Positions 8,120 through 17,573 of a stretch of 45,388 bases of DNA are shown piece after piece (position 1 is the first letter of the stretch; every line of letters starts with the position of its first letter). The position numbers were made by a program, and so were the translations under genes. The stretch spans positions 1 through 45,388 of the forward strand of contig JAVZCJ010000010.1 of the NCBI GenBank assembly GCA_038874475.1, read 5' to 3'. This DNA comes from Nitrososphaerota archaeon (lineage in GTDB: Archaea; Thermoproteota; Nitrososphaeria_A; Caldarchaeales; JAVZCJ01). A model generated the notes under the pieces. It saw only the letters and a program-made list of their open reading frames with translations, had not been told where the DNA came from and did no database searches.

Positions 8120-10120
8120 TTACATGATATCTCTTATATCGTAGATCGTAGTTAAGTATTCTTCTTCATAAAGAGGTAATAATGAAGCAGCTTTCCTAGC
8201 ATATTTGATTGTTATAGGTTCTCTTACTTCAATGTTACAAGTGTTCCAATCAAGTTTAGTCAAAAGAAGAATTTGTTCAGCAATTTTACTTATTTCTAAA
8301 TTTTTTATTAAATTTTCTTCTATTATAATTTCTATGGGCTTTGGTGTCCCAAAAATTTCTGATCTTTTTCTTATTCCAAAATCATCATGAACATTACCAG
8401 TTGTGCATAAAATAAAGGAATCATCAAAGCTTTCTTTTATGATAGTATACGCTCCTCTCATTATGGAAAAATTTTCTATATCAGTTTTAAATATTCTCAT
8501 AAGTGGATTAGACCTTAGATAAAGGAGACTATATTCAATTTTTTTATCTAAACATTCAGAAATTGCCTTTTTTTCATCATCATGATATGGAGCAGATTTA
8601 TGGAAAATCATATATTTAATCCATGGAAATTTTCCTATTATTTCTTCTAACATTTTCTTCATTATATTATATGGTATATATAATCCCTTTGTTAAAGGAA
8701 GCTTATATCTTCTTGTTAAAAGATAAAGATGCCTACCAAGTCTATCAAAAAGGTATAATGTTCCAGCATTAATTTCTTTTAGTTGATGATTTACTGTGAA
8801 TGCTATACCTGTTATGCTAGTTCCTGGAGGTGCAACTTCTTTTATTTTCCAAGGTGTACCACCAGATTTTGCATATATTGCTGTAGAAAAGTTAAAAATT
8901 ATAAGGGATTTCCCATTTTTATCTAATCTATCTAAAGTGGATTCCCTGATGAATTGAGATTTTATCCCATTCTTTATACAAAAATATTTTAATTCTTTAT
9001 AAAATTGAGCCCCCCTAATTGTTCCTCTTGGAGCAATTTCATCCCTAAATATTACGATTATTATTGACTTAGAAATAGAGATGGGAAGCTTATTAATCTC
9101 ATTTTTTATATCTTGCGTATTATTAATAGATACATATCTAATTCCATCAATTTTTAAAGGAGTACCAAAGATTGTTTGAAATCCATAGAATTCTGCATAC
9201 TTATCTTTACAACCATTTTGTAGATAATTAATCAATCTGTCTACTTTCTGTTTCTCCACTTTATCATCTACGATTAGGAAGAGATTTACTGAAATATTTT
9301 GCAAGTATGAATATGGTTTATATTTTACGAGACCTACTAAAGGATTTCTAGAATAGCCATTCCTAAATTCAAGTGAGGGTTCCATTATTTCGTCCATATG
9401 AAAATATTTATTTAACGATATAAAATCTGGCAAAAAGGACAGCACATATTCATTTGGAAACATTACATAAACTTTATCTTTTCCTTCTTTAAGTACTTCG
9501 ATTACTTCTTCTAATTTTTTATATCTCTCTTTAGAAGAAAGAACAGCTTTTGTTTTATAAAGATCATATTCTTTTAAACCCTTAGAGAAGATTGGAAATA
9601 ATCTCTTACCTAAGTGTAAGCATGGAGGTGAATACAAATCTATGAAAAGCAGTATTTTATTATTCCTTAAAATTTTTATACCAAATTTTATTCCATAACA
9701 AACATAAATGTTGTTATTTTTATCTAAAGGTTCTATAAATTTCTCTAATTTTAAGGAGGGAATAAGTTTCTTCTTTTTGTGAATCCCTCTCATTGGTACG
9801 TAACCAACTTCTATTAACTTTTTAATAAAAGCTCTGTAAAAGATATATGCAAATATATTTCTATGTTCTTTAATTTTAAAGTCAAGAAGTTGTTGTATCG
9901 AACTACCCTTCACAAAATCTTTTAATTGTTGAGCAATATAATTTTCGTCTCCAATAAAATACAATATTCCTTTATATGGATAACCAATTGCAAAATTATA
10001 AAGTAAGTCTAAATGTTTTTTAAAAAGGTCACCATAGTTAATACTTTCTTTAAGTTCAATAGCCTTTACTTTAAGATTATTAACTTCTTTCTCTGAAATT
10101 AAACAATTTAATTTTATCAT
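8120..10120 (-). CDS. Catalytically inactive long prokaryotic Argonaute (pAgo)
   Basis: At 666 residues this has the length and order of long pAgos: N/L1 (1-165), a compact PAZ-like region (about 165-265), MID (about 350-430, with K375, K386 and Q389 in YKELK...IKSQF likely in the guide 5'-phosphate pocket) and PIWI (about 410-666). Family hallmarks are YAKSGGTPWKI (416-426), FGTPKPIEIII (590-600) and the LDWN...PITIKYA block (623-641). The RNase H-like catalytic sites look lost: GIAF (438-441) replaces the first Asp, FHKSAPY (506-512) lacks the second, and R642 stands where Asp or His is usual. It should bind guide and target without cutting. It starts 6 bp after the membrane-protein gene, with AAAGG upstream, so it is second in a two-gene operon. 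Inactive pAgos typically signal to partner effectors. Confidence 0.88.
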   Translation of the reverse strand: MIKLNCLISEKEVNNLKVKAIELKESINYGDLFKKHLDLLYNFAIGYPYKGILYFIGDENYIAQQLKDFVKGSSIQQLLDFKIKEHRNIFAYIFYRAFIKKLIEVGYVPMRGIHKKKKLIPSLKLEKFIEPLDKNNNIYVCYGIKFGIKILRNNKILLFIDLYSPPCLHLGKRLFPIFSKGLKEYDLYKTKAVLSSKERYKKLEEVIEVLKEGKDKVYVMFPNEYVLSFLPDFISLNKYFHMDEIMEPSLEFRNGYSRNPLVGLVKYKPYSYLQNISVNLFLIVDDKVEKQKVDRLINYLQNGCKDKYAEFYGFQTIFGTPLKIDGIRYVSINNTQDIKNEINKLPISISKSIIIVIFRDEIAPRGTIRGAQFYKELKYFCIKNGIKSQFIRESTLDRLDKNGKSLIIFNFSTAIYAKSGGTPWKIKEVAPPGTSITGIAFTVNHQLKEINAGTLYLFDRLGRHLYLLTRRYKLPLTKGLYIPYNIMKKMLEEIIGKFPWIKYMIFHKSAPYHDDEKKAISECLDKKIEYSLLYLRSNPLMRIFKTDIENFSIMRGAYTIIKESFDDSFILCTTGNVHDDFGIRKRSEIFGTPKPIEIIIEENLIKNLEISKIAEQILLLTKLDWNTCNIEVREPITIKYARKAASLLPLYEEEYLTTIYDIRDIM

Positions 10121-10126
10121 TATCCA

Positions 10127-11335
10127 TTACCTTTTAAACAATTTTAGAAATTCACTAATTATTTCCTTAACACTAATATAACCTCTCTTGTAAATTCGAT
10201 AGAATATCATTAATGTTATAACAGGCAGAGCATATAAAATATCTTGAAGAAATGGATGAAAAATATATTTGGATAAGAAAAGCACTGAAATTAAGATGAA
10301 AAACTCGGAAAATAGCACAGTAGTTAGAAGCTCGTATTTTCTAACTCTTTTATATCCTTTTATCTCATTTTTTATTTGAAGATAAGTATCATACTCTTTT
10401 CTTGAAAGAAAATAAGGTTTCTTAAACCCACCTTCTAATGCTGAAATCAAAAACTTAGATAATAAATTTAATTTAAGATTTAATGATGGAAGTTTTTCAA
10501 GATCTATTCTTAATTCTTTATCACTAATCTTGATTATATTTTTTAATTCTTCATTAATTTTAATTCTTTTGATTTCTTTAGCTAATGAGACTATTTCTGT
10601 TATTTTACTGATAAGTTGAGAATTTTCGCTTAATTTTATTATTTCAGAGTAAGAAGTTTTGAATAATTCATCTCTAATTCCTCTTAATTCCTCATTTAAT
10701 TGATTATATTCTAATATATTAGTTAATGCTGTGCAAAGAATAGAAGAAAGTTCGATATCTGACTTACTAAGCTCTATATTTTCCTTTCTAGTTAACTCCT
10801 GCAGTAAAGATTTAATTTCTTCATTACATGTTTTTCTAAATTCTCTTTGTGAAAGTGTTAAAAGGGCATATATCTCATTACGTAATTTATCTATATTAAC
10901 ATTTTTTTCAAAAGATTTTTTTAGAATTTCTTTAAAATTTAGTTTTAAGTTAAGAATAGTGCTAAGAAGAGAAATAGAAAAAATCAATTCTCCATCATAT
11001 TCTAACCAATAAAGGTCTTCTAGTTGTTTAATAAAATTTTTAATTTGAGTAATAAACTTTCTATTAAGTTTCTTTAACTTCAATAAGCAATATAATCCTA
11101 AAATTAAACCAACCGTTCTTTCGATATCTAAAAGTATTTCTGAAATTTTATCTTTATTTATTAATACATCTTCTATATCAAATTTTAGGATTTTAGAAAA
11201 CTCTAAATCTTCCTTTTTTTTCATTAAGAAATATAATGCTACCCATCCTTTATCATAAAGTGAAATTTTTTCACGAAATTTTAGTTCAATAATCTTTTCT
11301 AAAACATTTAGCTCAGGAAGATATGATTCTTCCAT
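10127..11335 (-). CDS. Argonaute-associated membrane protein, candidate effector
   Basis: The 402-residue protein is almost entirely helical and Glu/Lys/Leu/Ile-rich for about 325 residues. It then has two hydrophobic segments (about 334-354 and 360-379) joined by a short loop, and a basic amphipathic tail ending KLFKR. I recognise no known domain. It lies immediately upstream of, and is co-transcribed with, the inactive Argonaute. Known inactive pAgo systems pair the pAgo with nuclease, NADase or transmembrane effectors that kill or depolarise infected cells (SiAgo with Aga2; bacterial long-B pAgo with BPAM). By analogy this is probably a membrane effector; that is inference. A structural partner or anchor for the pAgo is the alternative. 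Confidence 0.6.
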   Translation of the reverse strand: MEESYLPELNVLEKIIELKFREKISLYDKGWVALYFLMKKKEDLEFSKILKFDIEDVLINKDKISEILLDIERTVGLILGLYCLLKLKKLNRKFITQIKNFIKQLEDLYWLEYDGELIFSISLLSTILNLKLNFKEILKKSFEKNVNIDKLRNEIYALLTLSQREFRKTCNEEIKSLLQELTRKENIELSKSDIELSSILCTALTNILEYNQLNEELRGIRDELFKTSYSEIIKLSENSQLISKITEIVSLAKEIKRIKINEELKNIIKISDKELRIDLEKLPSLNLKLNLLSKFLISALEGGFKKPYFLSRKEYDTYLQIKNEIKGYKRVRKYELLTTVLFSEFFILISVLFLSKYIFHPFLQDILYALPVITLMIFYRIYKRGYISVKEIISEFLKLFKR

Positions 11336-11806
11336 CTTTCTTCACTTCTAATGATTAACCAAGAATAAAACTTTATTTTCTTATTTATTTTATACTCCTA
11401 AGTCATTTTTATTTCTTAATTTCTATAAATTCTTTTCTTTTATAGAAATAATAGAATCATTAATTCGCTTTCTTGTGTAATTCCAAGTTTATAAATATCT
11501 ATAAATGTTTATTGAATTTATTAAAAACATGGGCAGAGGATTAAGAAACATTCTAATCCATGCTTTACTATGTATAATAATCAGAAAACCTAAGTGAAAA
11601 ATTATGAGAATAACGATTAAAAAATCAAAAGGATCTTGATTTTTCATTTAAATTAAGATTTTCTATTTTTAAAATTTGTTTTTTTTTAAGTCTCAATTTT
11701 CTTCAACAATTCTGAATTTTTTGATGTTTCTTAAAAAATAAATTTAAACTTAAATATTTAAAAGAAACTATATTTTTCTTTTCATAAAATCATTAGGTTG
11801 ATATGA
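11336..11806. other. 470-bp intergenic region upstream of the Argonaute operon with three dyads
   Basis: No protein-like ORF is evident. A perfect 10-bp stem TTTCTATAAA/TTTATAGAAA lies at 11420-11448 with a 9-nt loop. A GGATTA/TAATCC stem lies in the slightly GC-richer stretch near 11536-11557. A perfect 9-bp stem AAAAATCAA/TTGATTTTT spans 11620-11644 with a 7-nt loop. The first could be an operator for the minus-strand operon. The others could belong to a small RNA or be remnants of a lost gene. I see no C/D-box or tRNA signature. Confidence 0.4.
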
Positions 11807-12265
11807 ATGAGTTTAGAAAGGCCTTCAATTGATGAATATTTTATGGAAATGGCTAAATTAATTTCTAAAAGGTCTACATGTCTTAGAAGAAAAGTTGGAG
11901 CATTATTAGTTAAAGATAAAAGAGTTTTAGCTACAGGTTATAATGGGGCTCCAAAAGGCTTGCCACATTGTAGTGAAGTAGGATGTATGAGGGAAAAATT
12001 GGATATTCCTGCTGGAGAAAGACAAGAATTATGTCGTGGATTGCATGCTGAGCAAAATTGTATAATTCAAGCTGCAGTATTCGGAGTTAGTACTAAAGGA
12101 GCAACTCTTTATACTACGCATTTTCCTTGTAGCATTTGTGCTAAAATGATAATAAATGCTGAAATTTCTGAAATAGTTTATGAAGAAGATTATGAGGATG
12201 AATTAGCAAAAGAACTTTTAAAAGAAGCAAATATAAAGCTTAGAAAATATAAAACAAAAGAATAA
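11807..12265 (+). CDS. dCMP/cytidine deaminase-family protein (ComEB-like)
   Basis: The 152-residue protein is a zinc-dependent deaminase with HAEQN, where His binds zinc and Glu is the proton shuttle, and PCSIC, where two Cys bind zinc. It also has the N-terminal RRKVGALLV...ATGYNGAP block typical of deoxycytidylate deaminase. The reaction is dCMP to dUMP, which feeds dTMP synthesis. The start is ATG 11807 after an AGGTTGAT ribosome-binding sequence; ATG 11803 is out of frame. valS follows after 44 bp on the same strand, and a dCTP deaminase/dUTPase-family gene lies about 4 kb away. An upstream A/T-rich stretch (11740-11780) probably holds the promoter. Confidence 0.88.
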   Translation: MSLERPSIDEYFMEMAKLISKRSTCLRRKVGALLVKDKRVLATGYNGAPKGLPHCSEVGCMREKLDIPAGERQELCRGLHAEQNCIIQAAVFGVSTKGATLYTTHFPCSICAKMIINAEISEIVYEEDYEDELAKELLKEANIKLRKYKTKE

Positions 12266-12309
12266 TTTTTAAATTTGTTTTTATCTATATATACATAGAA
12301 GGTGTTGGT

Positions 12310-14790
12310 ATGGAAGAATTTAAACCAAAGCTTGATAAAAGATGGAATATTTCAAAAGAATTAGAATTAATAGAATTATGGGAAAAGGAAGGGATTTATA
12401 AATTTGATGAGAATAAAAATGCTCCAGTTTTTTCTATTGACACACCACCCCCGTATGCCTCAGGCCCTTGGCATATTGGTGGTGTGGTACACTACTCTCA
12501 AATAGATATGATAGCACGATATAAAAGAATGAAAGGGTATAATGTTTTATTTCCTATGGGAATAGATAGGAATGGTTTGCCAATTGAAGTTGAAGCAGAG
12601 AAAAAATTCGGTATTACAATGGAAAATACTCCAAGAGAAGAATTTATTAAAAAATGTTCAATTTTACTTGATGAAAATACAAAATCTCTTATTGAAACTG
12701 CAAGAAGAGTTGGAATGAGTTGTAATAGTTTTTCAAGACAAGATAATTTGTACTATACAGATAGCCCAGAATATAGAGCAATTACTCAAAAAACTCTTAT
12801 AGAATGCTGGAAAAAAGGTTTGATTTATCTTGGAAAAAGAGTTTCAAATTGGTGCTCAGATTGTAAAACAACTATTGCAGATGCAGAAGTAGAATATGAA
12901 GAAAGAGAAACAATCTTAGTTTATATAAAATTTAAAATAAAACAAACAAATTCAGATTTAATAATTGCTACTACTAGACCTGAATTGCTTGCTTCTTGTA
13001 AAGCAATAATTGTTCATCCAGAAGATGAAAGATATAAAAATTTACATGGATTAATAGCAATTGTTCCTATATTTAATGAAGAAGTCCCAATAATTCCTCA
13101 TCCAGCTGCTAATATTGAATTTGGAACAGGAGCAATGATGGTCTGTTCATTTGGAGATTTATCAGATATTAGATTGTTTAGAGAACTTAAGCTTAAACCA
13201 AAAATAATAATTAATCCAGATGGCACATTGAATGAGAATGCAGGAAAATTTTCTGGATTAAAAATAGAAGAAGCAAGAAATGCAATTATTAAAGAACTTA
13301 AAGAGAAAGGATTAATTTTAAAAGAAGAAAAAATGATACATTCCATTCCTGTTTGTTGGAGGTCTCATACTCCAATAGAATTTATTGAAATGGAAGAATA
13401 CTATCTAAAACAATTAGATTTCTTAAATGATTTAAGAAAAATAATAGATGAAATAAAATTTTATCCTCCTGAAAATAAGCAAATTCTAATAAATTGGATA
13501 AATTCTATTCAAAGTGATTGGCCAATTAGTAGAAGAAGATTTTATGGTACTGAATTGCCAATATGGTATTGTAAAAATTGTGGAAAAGCAATTTTACCAG
13601 AGCCTAATAAATATTATCAACCATGGAAAGAAAATCCACCTTTTGATAAATGTCCTTATTGTAATTCAAATAAAGGGTTTATTGGAGAAACTAGAACTGT
13701 TGATACATGGGTAGATAGTTCAATTTCTGCGCTTTATATTTTAAAATATGGTAAAGATGATGATTTTTTCAAAAATAATCATCCATGCAGCTTAAGACCT
13801 CAAGGTAAAGAAATTGTAAGAACTTGGCTTTGGTATAGTTTATTAAGAATTTATCAATTAATAAATAAACCTGCTTTTAAAGAAATTTGGATTTCAGGCT
13901 TAATGATGGATGAAAAAGGAGAAAAAATGTCAAAAAGTAAAGGAAACATTGTAGATCCTATTCCATTATTTAAAAAATATGGTGCTTCAGCTATAAGATT
14001 GTGGGGAGCAGGTGAAGCATCATTAGGAAGTGATTTAAGATTTTCAGAAGAAAGAATCAAAGCTGCTTCAAAATTTATACAAAAAATATGGAATATTGCT
14101 AGATTCATTTCTCAATTTCCAATTCCGGAAAAAGAATATAAATTAAATAGTACGGATAAATGGATCCTTGCTGAATTATCTAATTTTATAAAAATAGTTA
14201 GTGATGCTTATGAGAAGTATGATTTTCAACCAGTTGTTTATGAAGCAAGGTCATTTATATGGCATATTTTTGCAGATCATTATTTAGAAATTGTTAAAAA
14301 GAGAGCTTATAATAGAAATAAAGAATTTTCATTAGAATTTCAAAAAGGGTCTTGGTATACTATGCACACAATTCTTAAAAATATATTGCTTACATTAGCA
14401 CCTATAGAACCTTTTTCAACTGATGCTATTTGGCGTATATTATATGGTGAAAATAAGAGTATTCATATTAATAATTTTCCAAAAATAGATCCTTCATGGG
14501 AAAGCGATTTATTAAAATTAACTCAATTAATAACTAATTTTAATTCTACTGTATGGAAATTCAAGAAAGAAATAAATGTGCCACTTCCAACATCTATTAA
14601 AGAAATTTACATGCCAGAATTATTAGAAAAAATTTTACCTAAAGATTTATTTGAAGAAATTGCTAAAACACATAATATTAAAAAAATCTCCTTTGGTATT
14701 CCTAAAGAAATTGAAAAATATGCCAGCTATCAATTCAAATCTTCTATAAATGGGAAAGAAATGATTTTTGAATTATTTTTTATTAAATAA
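12310..14790 (+). CDS. valS: Valyl-tRNA synthetase
   Basis: The 826-residue class I synthetase charges tRNA-Val. The HIGH-type signature is PWHIGG (about residues 53-58), the KMSKS motif is KMSKSKGNIVDP (about 538-549), and the CP1 editing domain with its TTRPELL block lies around 220-360. A zinc-ribbon-like CxxC...CxxC insertion (YCKNCG...CPYC) sits near 420-455. IDRNGLPIEVEAEKK and DWPISRRRFYGTELP are ValRS-like rather than IleRS- or LeuRS-like, as is the length. GGTGTTGG precedes the ATG. The last 18 bp overlap the convergent MBL-fold gene. Confidence 0.9.
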   Translation: MEEFKPKLDKRWNISKELELIELWEKEGIYKFDENKNAPVFSIDTPPPYASGPWHIGGVVHYSQIDMIARYKRMKGYNVLFPMGIDRNGLPIEVEAEKKFGITMENTPREEFIKKCSILLDENTKSLIETARRVGMSCNSFSRQDNLYYTDSPEYRAITQKTLIECWKKGLIYLGKRVSNWCSDCKTTIADAEVEYEERETILVYIKFKIKQTNSDLIIATTRPELLASCKAIIVHPEDERYKNLHGLIAIVPIFNEEVPIIPHPAANIEFGTGAMMVCSFGDLSDIRLFRELKLKPKIIINPDGTLNENAGKFSGLKIEEARNAIIKELKEKGLILKEEKMIHSIPVCWRSHTPIEFIEMEEYYLKQLDFLNDLRKIIDEIKFYPPENKQILINWINSIQSDWPISRRRFYGTELPIWYCKNCGKAILPEPNKYYQPWKENPPFDKCPYCNSNKGFIGETRTVDTWVDSSISALYILKYGKDDDFFKNNHPCSLRPQGKEIVRTWLWYSLLRIYQLINKPAFKEIWISGLMMDEKGEKMSKSKGNIVDPIPLFKKYGASAIRLWGAGEASLGSDLRFSEERIKAASKFIQKIWNIARFISQFPIPEKEYKLNSTDKWILAELSNFIKIVSDAYEKYDFQPVVYEARSFIWHIFADHYLEIVKKRAYNRNKEFSLEFQKGSWYTMHTILKNILLTLAPIEPFSTDAIWRILYGENKSIHINNFPKIDPSWESDLLKLTQLITNFNSTVWKFKKEINVPLPTSIKEIYMPELLEKILPKDLFEEIAKTHNIKKISFGIPKEIEKYASYQFKSSINGKEMIFELFFIK

Positions 14791-15696
14791 AAATTTTTGA
14801 ATTATATATTTATCTTTTCTTCCAATATATTTTGCTTTTGGATATTCTTCATAAAGTTTCTTCCTATTTGCTTCAAGCATATCTAAAGGTAATTTCATGT
14901 ATTGAGCAGCTGTTTGTACTTTAACATTTAATTCTTCTGCAATATTAAAAATTTTTTCAGCTATTTTTCTCCATTCCAAATCTCTTAAAAAATGATGGTC
15001 TAAAATAAGTATTTCTAATGGACATTTATAAATAACATTAATTATATTATTAAGAGATTTTTCTAATATTTCTTCTTTTAAAAAATTTGGAATATAAGAT
15101 AATGGACCATCTAGTATAATCATACTTGGCTGATTTTCAATAATAAATGATAATTGTTCTTCTTGTGTTAATCCTTCTACATCACTTGTATGAATAAATC
15201 TAAAATTTTCTTCAATGAATACTTCAATCACATATCCTAATCTTGAATCTATTCCGTGAAAAACAGGTTTAGAAAATTTTATGATAATATTCCCAATATT
15301 ATATTCTTTTCCATCAATATAATCTATCGACTTAGCTTTTTCTTTTATTTTTTCAATGAATTTTTCCGCTCTCCTTTTTTGACTAAAATTAATATTCTCT
15401 TTAGGATTTTTAATTAAAACTTTTTTATTATCATAAATATTTAAATCATCCCATAAATTATGATGGTCATAATGATAATGTGTAATAATTATTATATCTG
15501 ATTTTTTTGCAAATTTAACAATTTTATTCCAACTATATTCAAGCCTTTTTATTTCAAATGGATGAGGTCTAAGTCCATATCTATAAGGTGCAAGTGATAC
15601 ACCAGGGTCAATTATTATATTCGCATCTTTTGTTTCAATAAAAGTAGACATGCTCCTAACTCCAATACTTTCGAATGATATTGGCACTACTTGCAT
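14773..15696 (-). CDS. MBL-fold metallohydrolase, UPF0282-like
   Basis: The 307-residue protein has a metallo-beta-lactamase core: IIIDPGVSL near the N-terminus, then the metal-binding THYHYDHH (HxHxDH form), later HTSDVEG and LDHHF. The opening IGVRSMSTF...APYRYGLRPHP is characteristic of the archaeal UPF0282 family, whose substrate is unknown. A hydrolase role, perhaps in nucleic acid or small-phosphoester metabolism, is only a family guess. It overlaps the 3' end of valS by 18 bp on the opposite strand. Confidence 0.75.
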   Translation of the reverse strand: MQVVPISFESIGVRSMSTFIETKDANIIIDPGVSLAPYRYGLRPHPFEIKRLEYSWNKIVKFAKKSDIIIITHYHYDHHNLWDDLNIYDNKKVLIKNPKENINFSQKRRAEKFIEKIKEKAKSIDYIDGKEYNIGNIIIKFSKPVFHGIDSRLGYVIEVFIEENFRFIHTSDVEGLTQEEQLSFIIENQPSMIILDGPLSYIPNFLKEEILEKSLNNIINVIYKCPLEILILDHHFLRDLEWRKIAEKIFNIAEELNVKVQTAAQYMKLPLDMLEANRKKLYEEYPKAKYIGRKDKYIIQKFLFNKK

Positions 15697-15744
15697 TTTG
15701 TTTACCTAATATTTAATAAATTTCCATTTTAAGTCTTTTTTTGC

Positions 15745-16446
15745 TTATGATACAACTTTTTTTCCACATTTAGGACAAAAGATTGCCTCAAATGGTATTC
15801 TAGAATTACAATAAGGACAATTTTTAAATTCTGGAAAGGTTCTTAAAACTTCTTTAGCTATTTCTTTCTTTATTTCCTCTTTAGGTAAGAAAGATTCTAT
15901 TTTTTCTTCTGGAGTAGGTATCTTAGCTTCTTCCTTAATCTCTTCTTTTTCTTCTTCAACTACTTCTTCTGGAATTTCTCTAACTTGTATTTTTTCAACC
16001 ATTACTCCTTCTTCTATTTTCTTTGTAATTTTCTCTTCTTCTTTAGGTTTCTTTAATGAAAATGGATAACTAAAACCTATAGTTGATAATATTGCTAAAG
16101 AAAGAATAATAATTCTTCCTAAAATAAATCCTTGAAAAGTTTCTGCTTCAGATATTATTCCAATTTCTTCTTCTAAAAGTATTTTATTAATTGCAAAGAA
16201 TGAATTAATTACTAAAGATAAAACTCCACCAATTAACATTGAAATTGGGGCTTCTTTAATAGATTTACTTAAAAATGCAATAATCAATCCTGATATAATG
16301 CTTCCTGCAAAAATCAAAATCCTGCTATAATTAAAATTATAAAAATTTCTATAAATATAATACCCTATTAATAAAAAGAAGAAAAGTAATACAAAGGAAA
16401 TTAAAGAAAATATTATAATCTTTTTTATGGAATTCATTTCTACCAT
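15745..16446 (-). CDS. Membrane protein with C-terminal zinc ribbon
   Basis: The 233-residue protein has about four N-terminal transmembrane segments (about 8-32, 40-60, 66-86 and 108-128). A long acidic/basic Glu/Lys-rich linker (about 133-205), probably helical, follows. A C-terminal double-CxxC zinc ribbon, CPYCNS...FCPKCGKK, sits in the cytoplasm. This layout recurs in archaeal proteins of unknown function. A second ATG at 16437 is possible; ATG 16446 has AAGGGAAAG directly upstream. No operon partner is clear. Confidence 0.65.
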   Translation of the reverse strand: MVEMNSIKKIIIFSLISFVLLFFFLLIGYYIYRNFYNFNYSRILIFAGSIISGLIIAFLSKSIKEAPISMLIGGVLSLVINSFFAINKILLEEEIGIISEAETFQGFILGRIIILSLAILSTIGFSYPFSLKKPKEEEKITKKIEEGVMVEKIQVREIPEEVVEEEKEEIKEEAKIPTPEEKIESFLPKEEIKKEIAKEVLRTFPEFKNCPYCNSRIPFEAIFCPKCGKKVVS

Positions 16447-16515
16447 CTTTCCCTTATCTTTTTATACTTTAAATATTTTTATTTTAATATTTAAATTTAT
16501 TTATTCTTTATGCTT

Positions 16516-17028
16516 TTATAACCCTTCTTTAATATATCTGCCAGAATATATTTTATTTGGAATGCTTGTTAATTCAAAAAATACAATTTGAGCAATTCTA
16601 GAATTTTTACGTAAAATTATTCCTTTTTCATTAAAAACATTAAGCAAACCTCTGCCTCTTCCATTATATCCAGGATCCCAAATAGCTGTATAAATTGTTG
16701 CACCCATTCTAATTAATGTTGATCTAGGATATACTAAAGCCATTAAATTATTTGGAAGATTTATAATTTCATTATAAATAATAAGATATGCTCCTTTATT
16801 TAAATTATATAATCCATTTATTGTTTTTACTTCTTCATAATTTGGCAAAACATCTTCTTTAATACTTGAATCATATATTTCTCCTTGCGAAGATATCGAA
16901 TATACAGAATTGAGTGTTAAATCAAAACCAGCTGGTTGGATTTGTTCTTCTAAATTAATATAATCTTTAATTAATGGATTTTCAGACATTATTTTCTTTA
17001 ATATTTCTTTATCAGATAAACAAGTCAT
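16516..17028 (-). CDS. dCTP deaminase / dUTPase-family protein
   Basis: The 170-residue protein belongs to the trimeric dUTPase superfamily: QPAGFDLTL (about 31-39), YPRSTLIRMG (about 100-109) and IWDPGYNGRGRGLL (about 115-128). These match the archaeal dCTP deaminase/dUTPase branch, which makes dUMP or dUTP for dTTP synthesis and keeps uracil out of DNA. The acidic residue expected just after the DPGY/W turn in deaminases (GWEGR) is Asn-Gly here, so I cannot choose between deaminase and dUTPase, or exclude altered activity. It works in the same pathway as the dCMP deaminase at 11807. Confidence 0.72.
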   Translation of the reverse strand: MTCLSDKEILKKIMSENPLIKDYINLEEQIQPAGFDLTLNSVYSISSQGEIYDSSIKEDVLPNYEEVKTINGLYNLNKGAYLIIYNEIINLPNNLMALVYPRSTLIRMGATIYTAIWDPGYNGRGRGLLNVFNEKGIILRKNSRIAQIVFFELTSIPNKIYSGRYIKEGL

Positions 17029-17246
17029 GTTTTATTATTTTATTTTTGTGATTTATATAAATTTATTTTTAATAAAAATATTAATTTTGAATATTTCCAA
17101 TATAAAATTATGTTAAGTTTTTTTATATAAGCTTTTTGATGAATGTAAAAAAACAGAACTAAGGTTCTTATAAATGAAAAAATTCAAATAGTATTATTTT
17201 TTTAAAATTTTAGAAACCTCTTTTTTACAAAAAGGAGACAGGAAAA

Positions 17247-17570
17247 ATGAATAAGATTTTAATCATTGTTGCCATTGTAGTAATTCTTTTTCAAATATTA
17301 TATTTTCGATATATTAGTCCTTGGGGAGATGGATTGGCACCCATTTATATTCCAGCCATCGTTACTTTCTTATATGCTTTATGGAGTAAAAATAAGATGC
17401 TTAGCTTTCTCGTTGGTTTCTTCTCGCTTATGGCTATGTTCATAGCTCCAATGTTATATTATATGGAATTGTCTCCAATAGACATTTTCATTCCAATTTT
17501 GATATGGTGTAGCATTTTTGGTCTTTTTGGTGTAGGTATAGTTTTATTAATAAGAAAAATTACAAGATAA
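17247..17570 (+). CDS. Small integral membrane protein
   Basis: The 107-residue protein is nearly all hydrophobic, with about four membrane segments separated by short turns (one containing SPWGDGLAP) and a basic RKITR end. AAAGGAG lies about 10 nt before the ATG, and a TATA-like CTTATAAAT lies near 17168. I recognise no family. It stands alone on the plus strand between two minus-strand units. Confidence 0.6.
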   Translation: MNKILIIVAIVVILFQILYFRYISPWGDGLAPIYIPAIVTFLYALWSKNKMLSFLVGFFSLMAMFIAPMLYYMELSPIDIFIPILIWCSIFGLFGVGIVLLIRKITR

Positions 17571-17573
17571 ATA

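Noticed and set aside
10731-11012. Plus-strand ORF antisense to the Argonaute partner
   Set aside because: Composition is that of an antisense shadow (Ser/Leu/Phe-rich) of the strongly coding 402-residue gene.
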